Shown here: positions 6,893 through 12,603 of the stretch, in pieces
Layout of the letters: each line of letters opens with the position of its first letter
Numbering within the stretch: the first letter of the stretch is position 1
Assembly: GCA_003240775.1 (NCBI GenBank)
Contig: QFNI01000078.1
Span: forward strand, 1-14,871
Direction: 5' to 3'
Source of the DNA: Mesorhizobium amorphae
Lineage (GTDB): Bacteria; Pseudomonadota; Alphaproteobacteria; Rhizobiales; Rhizobiaceae
Length of the DNA: 14,871 nucleotides
Made by a program: the position numbers and the translations under genes
Notes under the pieces: model-generated
What the model saw: only the letters and a program-made list of their open reading frames with translations
Databases searched by the model: none
What the model was told of the DNA's origin: nothing

Positions 6893-7321
6893 ATGGCGGA
6901 CACGCAAGCAAACCCCTTCCTCGACATGTTCCGCCATCTCGGCGAGAGCCTGCATTTGCCCAAGGTCGACGTGGATTCCGTGCTCGAAAGCCACCGCAAG
7001 AACTTGGAGGCGCTCGAGCAGTCCGCCAGGATTGCGGCATCCGGCACGATGGATCTGTTTAACCGACAGCGCGAGGCGGTGGAGCAGGGCATGCGCGAGG
7101 CGGCCGAGATGGCCGGCAACCTCAAGCCCTCGGGGAACCCGCAGGAGTTTGTCGGCAGGCAGGCGGACTGGGCCCGCCGGTCGCTGGAGGCGGCCGTCAG
7201 CAATGCCGGGGAGATGGCGGAGATCGTCCGCCGGTCCGGGACGGAGTCGGTGGATGTGCTGCGCAAGCGGGTGAGGGAATCGATGGAAGAGGCGATGAGC
7301 GGGTTCAAGGGCAAGGAGTAG
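6893..7321 (+). CDS. Phasin-family protein (polyhydroxyalkanoate granule associated)
   Basis: This 142-residue protein is amphipathic and alpha-helical, without signal peptide or membrane segment. It has the phasin look: a short N-terminal part (N-P-F-L-D-M-F-R), then long helices rich in Ala, Glu, Arg and Gln, including L-E-A-L-E-Q-S-A-R-I-A-A-S-G and F-V-G-R-Q-A-D-W-A-R-R-S-L-E. Phasins coat PHA storage granules and control their size and number. A strong ribosome-binding site, AGGAGGAG, ends 6 nt before the ATG. It follows the DUF445 gene on the same strand with 69 bp between. No PHA synthase or depolymerase is in the window, so the role rests on the family alone. Confidence 0.82.
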   Translation: MADTQANPFLDMFRHLGESLHLPKVDVDSVLESHRKNLEALEQSARIAASGTMDLFNRQREAVEQGMREAAEMAGNLKPSGNPQEFVGRQADWARRSLEAAVSNAGEMAEIVRRSGTESVDVLRKRVRESMEEAMSGFKGKE

Positions 7322-7388
7322 GGGGAGGGGCCTGGGGCGGCCGGGCGTCCTTCTGGCAATCTGCGAGCGTTTGATTGGTGGAGACGTC

Positions 7389-7425
7389 ACCCCCACCCCT
7401 TACCCCTCCCCTCAAGGGGGAGGGG
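7389..7425 (-). repeat. Single inverted REP c with G-quadruplex core
   Basis: This 37-bp REP is in the same orientation as the inverted members of the other pairs. On the minus strand the core 7390-7411 has four G-tracts of at least four with loops of 1, 3 and 1 nt (middle loop TAA). Its partner is absent: homology to the left stops inside the spacer near 7351, so the unit is truncated at the phasin side. Confidence 0.85.
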
Positions 7426-7445
7426 AAAACGGCACCGGTTGCGTC

Positions 7446-7499
7446 TCACTCCCTCAAAGTTTCCGTCGCCACGAAAGTGGAAGTCTGCGCGACATGCGG
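7446..7499 (-). pseudogene. Orphan Lrp/PutR-like C-terminal tail, copy 3 (best preserved)
   Basis: On the minus strand it reads P-H-V-A-Q-T-S-T-F-V-A-T-E-T-L-R-E followed by TGA at 7446-7448. It differs from the true PutR end at 10 of 54 bases: 7 are synonymous third positions and the other 3 give K/R, V/L and M/T. No Lrp gene body is present upstream; the sequence continues into linker and REP. Confidence 0.8.
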
Positions 7500-7562
7500 C
7501 GGAATAGGGCGTGTTGGTTCGGAAGGGTTTAGTCTTGCGTCTCGCTCGTCCCTCTCAGAATT

Positions 7563-7695
7563 CCCCTCCCCCTTGAGGGGAGGGGTACGGGGTGGGGGTA
7601 TCGGTGCCGCTGGGCTGTGTTTTCCGCAATCTACGGACGGTGGAGTGGTGGGAACGTCACCCCCACCCCTGACCCCTCCCCTCAAGGGGGAGGGG
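7563..7695. repeat. Inverted REP pair d (7563-7599 and 7659-7695) with G-quadruplex cores
   Basis: The arrangement is the same as pair a, 7.5 kb away, with a 59-bp spacer. The forward core at 7577-7598 is identical to that of pair a (loops A, TAC, T). The inverted core at 7660-7681 has the middle loop TCA on the minus strand. The spacer starts ATCGGTGCCGCTGGGCTGTG, the same as in pair b. Confidence 0.88.
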
Positions 7696-7714
7696 GAACG
7701 GCACCGGTTGCGTC

Positions 7715-7768
7715 TCAATCCTTCAACCTTTCCATCGCCACGAACGAGGAGGTCCGCGTGGCATGCGG
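7715..7768 (-). pseudogene. Orphan Lrp/PutR-like C-terminal tail, copy 4
   Basis: The minus-strand reading is P-H-A-T-R-T-S-S-F-V-A-M-E-R-L-K-D followed by TGA at 7715-7717, 19 bp from the inverted REP of pair d. The right side runs into a linker shared with copies 1-3 (ATGGAGTTTCGGTTCGGG-like), not into an Lrp gene. Confidence 0.77.
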
Positions 7769-7866
7769 CGGGATACGGAGTTCGGGTTCGGGATGAGCGA
7801 GGCAGGCCTGCGCCCCGGTCCCTCGCTGCTTCGCGACGAACCCCCCGCCCGGCTCCCGCACCCCGC

Positions 7867-8640
7867 TCAAACCCCCGGATAGAACAGCCGCCGCATGCCG
7901 CTGCGGCGGAAGGGCTGCCACGATCCTTCCGGCTGCGCGAGGCGGTCGGCCACGGCGAACATCGCCGTGCGGTTGTGGCCCATGCCGCAATGGCTTGCGC
8001 GCACCTCGATGCTTTCGGCGCGCTCGGCGTGGTTTTCCGTGCAGATGGCCCAGGCGCAGATGCCGTCGGTGCGCGAGAAGATGGCGGTGGAGGGCACGGG
8101 CAGGGGAGCTTCGAGCGGTCCGCCGCGATAGCTCATCCCCGGCCCGACCTTGAGCCCGCTGTGCTTCTCGTAGAGCCGCCAGGCATTCGTCGCGCGCGGG
8201 TCGCCGTTGAAGGGGCTGGCGAGCGTCACGACCGAGCGCACGCGGGAGGGCAGAAGCCGCGAGATCTGCCGCGCATAGAGCCCGCCCAGGCTCCAGCCCA
8301 CCAGGCTGACCGCGCGCCCGTGGCGCTCGGCCATCGCCTCGACGCGCGCGATCAGCTCGTCCTCCACGCCCGGCCGCGGCCCGAGATTGCGCCCCATGCC
8401 CCAGCCTTCCACCGCATAGCCGCGCCGGCCGAGAAAGCGGCGCAAGAGCGCGGTCGATCCGTCGCCCACCGAAAGCCCCGGCAGCACCATCACGGGATGG
8501 CCGTCGCCGCGCGGGGCGAGCGCGTTGAGCACAGGCCAGGACAGGGCGGTGCCGAGATATTCGGGGATGGCGCGCAATTCCATCGCGATCAGGCGGCGCG
8601 ACGGGGGGCTGAGCGGGGCGGCGGGATGGGGCAGGGACAT
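7867..8640 (-). CDS. Alpha/beta-hydrolase fold protein (lipase/esterase-like)
   Basis: This 257-residue protein has the nucleophile elbow G-W-S-L-G-G (Ser117), a likely acid in S-R-T-D-G (Asp192) and a His in S-H-C-G-M-G-H-N (His217 or His222). The strand before the oxyanion-hole region reads H-P-V-M-V-L-P-G. T-L-A-S-P-F-N-G-D is typical of PGAP1-like or lipase-type hydrolases acting on lipid esters. Substrate unknown. No convincing signal peptide, so probably cytoplasmic. The first ATG (8640) is used; Met20, before E-L-R-A-I-P-E-Y-L-G, is a plausible alternative start because the first 19 residues are Pro- and Ser-rich and of low complexity. It is divergent from the hybrid kinase and convergent with the phasin gene across repeat locus 2. 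Confidence 0.85.
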   Translation of the reverse strand: MSLPHPAAPLSPPSRRLIAMELRAIPEYLGTALSWPVLNALAPRGDGHPVMVLPGLSVGDGSTALLRRFLGRRGYAVEGWGMGRNLGPRPGVEDELIARVEAMAERHGRAVSLVGWSLGGLYARQISRLLPSRVRSVVTLASPFNGDPRATNAWRLYEKHSGLKVGPGMSYRGGPLEAPLPVPSTAIFSRTDGICAWAICTENHAERAESIEVRASHCGMGHNRTAMFAVADRLAQPEGSWQPFRRSGMRRLFYPGV

Positions 8641-8735
8641 GCCATCCGAGATATGGTCTGAAGGCCGTCATGCAAGCTTTGCAGTGCCGTCATCGAGGCG
8701 CATTCCCGCGTACTCCAAGCGGTCTCGCATCGCTT

Positions 8736-8756
8736 CCGCCTATGCGCTATAGGCGG
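8736..8756. other. Hairpin in the hydrolase/kinase divergent region
   Basis: CCGCCTAT (8736-8743) and ATAGGCGG (8749-8756) form a perfect 8-bp stem with a 5-nt loop in the 193-bp gap between two divergent genes. Its position suits an operator dyad for either gene. No T-run follows, so I do not read it as a terminator. Confidence 0.45.
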
Positions 8757-8790
8757 GACGGTTCGCCTGCGCGCCCGCGTTTCTTGCCCG

Positions 8791-8816
8791 CGCCGAACCG
8801 CTTTTCACGGTCGGCG
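8791..8816 (+). promoter_or_regulatory. Hairpin just upstream of the kinase ribosome-binding site
   Basis: CGCCGAACCG (8791-8800) and CGGTCGGCG (8808-8816) pair over 9 bp with one bulged A and a 7-nt loop. It ends immediately before the AAAGGG (8818-8823) that would serve as a weak Shine-Dalgarno for the TTG start at 8834. Such a stem could set or modulate translation; that is inference. Confidence 0.4.
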
Positions 8817-8833
8817 AAAGGGCGCGACGGAAC

Positions 8834-10900
8834 TTGAGCACGAACAGCCGCCTGAAGTTCCTCGACGGAGGCGGTGAAGCGTCGCGCATGATCCGGGAGC
8901 GCGACTGGACGGGCCATCCGCTGGGCCCGCCCGAGACCTGGCCGACCGAGCTGCGCACGGCACTCAGCCTGATCCTCAACTCGCCGGAATCGATGATCCT
9001 GTCCTGGGGGCCGGATCTCTTCTTCTTCTTCAACGAGACCTATTTCCCGCTGCTCGGCCCGCGCCTGCCCTGGGCGATGGGCGAGCGCTTCGACAAGGTG
9101 TGGGCCGACGGCTGGGAGCAGGCCAAGCCGATCATCGACGAGGCCTTTGCCGGGCGCAGCCGCCGCTTCGTGGACCTGCCCTGGAAGCTCGACACCGACC
9201 GCGGCCAGCGCGACACCTGGTGGAGCTTTTCCTATTCGCGCGTGCTCGACGGCGAGGGCGCCATCGCCGGCCTCTTCATCTTCACCAACGAGACCACCGA
9301 CCGCTATCTCTCGGACCGCGCGCTGACGGCGAGCCAGGACGAGCTGCGCGCGCTCAACGAGACGCTCGAGCGCAGCGTGGAGGAGCGCACCGCCGAGCGC
9401 GACAGCATGTGGGCCTCCTCGCCCGACCTGATGCTGGTGATCGATTTCGACGGCGTGTTCCGCCGCGTGAACCCGGCCTGGACGCATCTTCTGGGCTACA
9501 CGGCGGACGAGCTCGTGGGCCGCCACGTCAACGAGTTCGTGCTGGCCGAGGACCATGCGGAGACGGTCGCCTCCTACCGTTCGGCCGCGCAAGGCGTCTC
9601 GCCCCGCCTCGTCAACCGCTATCGCCACAAGGACGGCACCACGCGCTGGATCTCCTGGGTGGGCGCGCCGGCCAAGAACCTCACTTATGCCACCGGCCGC
9701 GACATCACGGTGGAGCGGCACCGCGAGATCGAGCTCGCTGAAGCGCAGGAAGCGCTGCGCCAGTCGCAGAAGATGGAAGCGGTGGGGCAGCTGACGGGCG
9801 GCATCGCACACGACTTCAACAATCTTCTCGCGGGCATCTCCGGCAGCCTGGAGCTGATGGGCCGCCGCATCGAGCAGGGCCGCGCCGACGAGGTCGACCG
9901 CTACATCGCGGCAGCCCAGGGCGCGGCCAAGCGCGCGGCCTCGCTCACGCACCGCCTGCTCGCATTCTCGCGCCGCCAGACGCTTGCGCCCAAGCCGACC
10001 AGCGTGACCGCCCTCGTCAACGACCTGCGCGATCTCATCCAGCGCACGGTGGGCCCCGCCGTCGAGGTGCGAACGAGCGACATCGCCGATCTCTGGCCGG
10101 CCCTGGTCGACCAGTCGCAGCTCGAGAACGCGCTGCTCAATCTCTGCATCAACGCGCGCGACGCCATGCCCGATGGCGGCACCATCACCATCGAGACCGA
10201 GAACCGCCGCATCGAGGGCCAGGCCGCGAGCGATCTCGAGATTCCCGACGGCGAATATCTCGCGCTCTGCGTGTCGGACACCGGCACCGGCATGACGGAA
10301 GAGGTGATGGCCAAGGCCTTCGACCCCTTCTTCACCACGAAGCCCCTGGGCCAGGGCACGGGCCTGGGCCTGTCCATGATCTACGGTTTCGCCAAGCAGT
10401 CGGGCGGGCAGGTGCGCATCGCGTCCGAGGTGGGCCGCGGCACGACCGTGTGCATCTATCTGCCCCGCTATCTCGGCCTGGCCGAGCCGCAGGAGCCGGG
10501 CCGCGGGCGCGCCTCGCTGGCGCAGGCGGGTGCGGGCGAGACGGTTCTGGTGGTCGACGACGAGCCCACGGTCCGCCTGCTCGTCACGGACGTGCTCCAC
10601 GAGCTCGGCTATGCCGCGATCGAGGCGGGCGACGGCGCGAGCGGCCTGCCCATCCTGCAGTCCGCCGTGCCCATCGATCTCCTGATCTCCGATGTCGGCC
10701 TGCCCGGCGGCATGAACGGCCGCCAGCTGGCCGACGCCGCCCGCGTCTCCCGCCCCGGCCTCAAGGTGCTCTTCATCACCGGCTATGCGGAGACGGCGCT
10801 TTTGAACGAAGGCCAGCTCGAGCCCGGCATGGACGTGCTCACCAAGCCCTTCACAGTGGACGTGCTGGCTGCCCGCATCCGCGAGCTGCTCGCTCAGTAG
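8834..10900 (+). CDS. Hybrid PAS histidine kinase with C-terminal receiver domain
   Basis: This 688-residue cytoplasmic signalling protein has no membrane segment. An N-terminal PAS-like sensor (about 9-160) opens with F-L-D-G-G-G-E and D-W-T-G-H-P-L-G-P-P-E-T-W-P; a coiled-coil linker covers about 164-195, a second PAS domain about 195-305, and HisKA about 308-380 with His326 in G-G-I-A-H-D-F-N-N. The HATPase domain (about 425-545) has N-A-R-D-A-M, D-T-G-T-G-M, F-D-P-F-F-T-T-K and G-T-G-L-G-L-S. A receiver domain (about 569-685) has V-V-D-D-E, phosphoacceptor Asp620 and Lys671. The start is a TTG at 8834, the first possible start in frame; the ATG at codon 19 would remove the conserved F-L-D-G-G-G-E. 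No separate response regulator is nearby, so it is an orphan whose output partner is elsewhere. Its stop overlaps the convergent GT2 gene by 7 bp. Confidence 0.93.
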   Translation: MSTNSRLKFLDGGGEASRMIRERDWTGHPLGPPETWPTELRTALSLILNSPESMILSWGPDLFFFFNETYFPLLGPRLPWAMGERFDKVWADGWEQAKPIIDEAFAGRSRRFVDLPWKLDTDRGQRDTWWSFSYSRVLDGEGAIAGLFIFTNETTDRYLSDRALTASQDELRALNETLERSVEERTAERDSMWASSPDLMLVIDFDGVFRRVNPAWTHLLGYTADELVGRHVNEFVLAEDHAETVASYRSAAQGVSPRLVNRYRHKDGTTRWISWVGAPAKNLTYATGRDITVERHREIELAEAQEALRQSQKMEAVGQLTGGIAHDFNNLLAGISGSLELMGRRIEQGRADEVDRYIAAAQGAAKRAASLTHRLLAFSRRQTLAPKPTSVTALVNDLRDLIQRTVGPAVEVRTSDIADLWPALVDQSQLENALLNLCINARDAMPDGGTITIETENRRIEGQAASDLEIPDGEYLALCVSDTGTGMTEEVMAKAFDPFFTTKPLGQGTGLGLSMIYGFAKQSGGQVRIASEVGRGTTVCIYLPRYLGLAEPQEPGRGRASLAQAGAGETVLVVDDEPTVRLLVTDVLHELGYAAIEAGDGASGLPILQSAVPIDLLISDVGLPGGMNGRQLADAARVSRPGLKVLFITGYAETALLNEGQLEPGMDVLTKPFTVDVLAARIRELLAQ

Positions 10901-12450
10901 GGGTGGCCGGCGGCTCGGCGCCGTTCGAGGATGTCGCTGATCACGGCGAGGCCGAACTCGTCCCAGAAGTTCTCGTCGTAACCGTGCGTCGACGCCTCGT
11001 CCCAGGCGAAGGCGTCGCCTGGGACGAGGCCGTCGTAATGCGTGTGCCAGCCGCGCGTGGCACGCTCCGCCGCCCAGCGCTCTTCGCGGTCGACGAAGAT
11101 CTTGCGCCGGGCGTGCGCCGCTGAGCGAAGCGGATAGTGATGCAGCAGGAGCTTGTAGGGGAAGTCGCGCATTCCGCCGAAAGTGACCGAGTGCCCGCCG
11201 CTGCCTGCGAGGTCCACCTTCTCCGTGCCCTGGAACCAGGTTGCGACCTTCAGGAAGTGCCCGGGCTTGTCGCCGAACTGGAAGCGCCGGTAAAACGAGC
11301 GCATGCTGTTGTCGGGCGGGTCGTCGCCGGCCATCGGGCGGAAGTTGATCATGGTGTAGCCGACGCGGTTCGCGCCGCAGTGGCGAGCGATCTCGAGCGC
11401 CCGCGCGAAGTTGGTTCCCTTGAAGCAGGAGCGGCGGATGTCGTCCGCATCCGTGTGCAGGATCCAGCGGCCGGGATTGCGCTGCGCGATCTCCTCCTTT
11501 CGGGAAAGGATGGCGTGCAGGTCACCCGCCCGATGCTCGTTGCCGGGAAAGACCTCCGTGCCCAGCCGGCCCTCGTGCCTGCTCGCCAGCGACCGGAGGA
11601 TGTCGGCCGTTCCATCGGTCGACTGGTTGTCCAGCACATGAACGTCGCAGCCCTGCTCGATGAGGTCTTCGACCGCCTCGCCGATCACGTCGGCTTCGTT
11701 GTAGGCCGCGATGATCGCGAGCGGCCGGGGAAGCGCCGGCGCCACCTGCCTGGCGTCTTCCACCGCGCGGTGGTGCACGGACACGATGGCAGTGTTGCTG
11801 CGCGCCCCATCGCCGCAGATCGTGTATCCCGCGTAAGTGCAGGCAAGGCCCCGGCTTTCGAGGAACCGGCGATATTCGGGCAACGCCCATTCGCGCGTGT
11901 GTGAGGGGTCGGGCGGCGGTCCGCCGTGGTGCGCGCCGTGCGAGCGCAGCCTGTCGGACGTGGCCGTGAGAACGATCGCGCCCGCCTGATAACAGCGCCC
12001 GAGCATTTCCAGAAGACGCGCAGGCTCCGCCAACCGCTGCACAACATCCGCGCAGACGACGATCGTTTCCTCATCCGCCAGCCGAACGAGGTCCGCACCC
12101 CGCGCGGAAGACAGGTCGGCCTCAGACCACTCGCCCCAAGCGATTGTGCTCGTCTTCCGACGCCCGGTGATGCGCGCGAGATAGGCGGCAAGGTCCCCAA
12201 CTTCCGGCTGGCCGCCGCGCGCCGCCGCACCCCCCACCTCACCGCGTTGCGCGGCCCGCGCCCGATAGCCCGGCGGCAGAAAATGATCCGCTGGGGAGCC
12301 GCTGCCGGCGAGGAATCGCACCCTTTCCGCCCGTCGCGAATTCAGCAGTCGCTCGATCCAACCCGACAGCACGGCCCATCGTCCAATCGTTGCGGGCGAC
12401 AGCGCCGCCCACGCCAGAAACGCCACGCCGGTTTCCAGCGCCGTCCCCAC
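10894..12450 (-). CDS. GT2-type glycosyltransferase with degenerate methyltransferase-like N-terminal half
   Basis: The protein has 518 residues. Residues about 240-440 are a GT-A (GT2) domain: L-A-I-I-A-A-Y-N-E-A-D-V-I near 244, D-N-Q-S-T-D-G-T near 274, and the nucleotide-sugar/metal motif D-A-D-D at 334-337. Residues about 85-225 resemble a class I SAM methyltransferase (V-V-C-A-D-V-V-Q-R-L-A-E-P-A-R-L-L, then H-T-R-E-W-A-L-P-E-Y-R-R-F-L), but I see no glycine-rich SAM-binding motif where it should be (about 97-112), so that half is probably inactive. D-H-F-L-P-P-G-Y near 55-62 is a motif I recall from related multi-domain glycosyltransferases. The start is a GTG at 12450 without a clear ribosome-binding site; later GTGs (codons 9 and 27) are possible. 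The role is probably transfer of a sugar in surface glycan or protein glycosylation. It lies 153 bp downstream of another glycosyltransferase on the same strand. Confidence 0.85.
   Translation of the reverse strand: MGTALETGVAFLAWAALSPATIGRWAVLSGWIERLLNSRRAERVRFLAGSGSPADHFLPPGYRARAAQRGEVGGAAARGGQPEVGDLAAYLARITGRRKTSTIAWGEWSEADLSSARGADLVRLADEETIVVCADVVQRLAEPARLLEMLGRCYQAGAIVLTATSDRLRSHGAHHGGPPPDPSHTREWALPEYRRFLESRGLACTYAGYTICGDGARSNTAIVSVHHRAVEDARQVAPALPRPLAIIAAYNEADVIGEAVEDLIEQGCDVHVLDNQSTDGTADILRSLASRHEGRLGTEVFPGNEHRAGDLHAILSRKEEIAQRNPGRWILHTDADDIRRSCFKGTNFARALEIARHCGANRVGYTMINFRPMAGDDPPDNSMRSFYRRFQFGDKPGHFLKVATWFQGTEKVDLAGSGGHSVTFGGMRDFPYKLLLHHYPLRSAAHARRKIFVDREERWAAERATRGWHTHYDGLVPGDAFAWDEASTHGYDENFWDEFGLAVISDILERRRAAGHPY
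10994..11030. repeat. Perfect 16-bp hairpin inside the GT2 coding sequence
   Basis: Arms 10994-11009 and 11015-11030 are exact reverse complements around a 5-nt loop (AGGCG). In the gene it encodes the stretch V-P-G-D-A-F-A-W-D-E-A, about 35 codons before the stop. In the other direction it lies ~95 bp after the kinase stop. No T-run follows on either strand, so it is not a canonical intrinsic terminator. Confidence 0.85.
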
Positions 12451-12603
12451 TTGCCCGAAAAGCTAGATTGCGCCCGCCGCCGCGTCTACCCTCATCTCGC
12501 CGTGTGTCCCAGCCCGTCTCGTTTCGGGTCACCCGCTCGCGCTGCTAGCCCAAAAGGTTTCAGGCCCTGAGGGATAGGCCTAAAAATGCTGCTCGGTTCC
12601 CGT
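12451..12603. other. 153-bp gap between two glycosyltransferase genes, weak terminator-like stem
   Basis: No gene is seen. On the minus strand, 22 bp after the TPR/GT stop, AGGCC and GGCCT (12562-12581) can form a 5-6 bp stem, followed a few bases later by TTTT. This is weak evidence of termination for the 12604-14691 gene. The gap also carries the region where base composition changes from the lower-GC gene to the high-GC backbone. Confidence 0.35.

Larger units (their letters stand above)
7322..7866. repeat. Gene-free array of composite REP / Lrp-tail units (locus 2)
   Basis: The 545 bp between the phasin and hydrolase stop codons hold one partial and one full unit of the same family as locus 1. 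The first unit begins inside the spacer at about 7351 (its forward REP is missing), followed by an inverted REP at 7389-7425 and a tail at 7446-7499. The second has a forward REP at 7563-7599, spacer, inverted REP at 7659-7695 and a tail at 7715-7768. The period is 270 bp (GCAATCT at 7356 and 7626). Beyond 7800 no repeat remains. As the phasin and hydrolase genes converge here, the REP hairpins may also end transcription. Confidence 0.88.

Noticed and set aside
7446..7718. A 90-codon minus-strand frame spanning a whole repeat unit, ending in the Lrp-like tail
   Set aside because: Tempting because 270 bp is a multiple of three and the frame is open, but the body is the translation of REP and linker (S-P-L-R-G-G-V-R-G-G-G), and the 266-bp units of locus 1 would not keep the frame.
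7715..8671. Longer minus-strand frame overlapping the hydrolase in another frame
   Set aside because: The 7867-8640 frame carries the G-W-S-L-G-G elbow and catalytic residues; the other frame has only Ala/Arg/Pro-rich sequence.
8747..10600. 617-codon minus-strand open frame opposite the hybrid kinase
   Set aside because: Same artefact; the plus frame has all kinase and receiver motifs, the minus frame none.
10450..11124. Plus-strand frame across the kinase end into the GT2 gene
   Set aside because: Out of frame with the receiver domain, low complexity and antisense to the GT2 gene.
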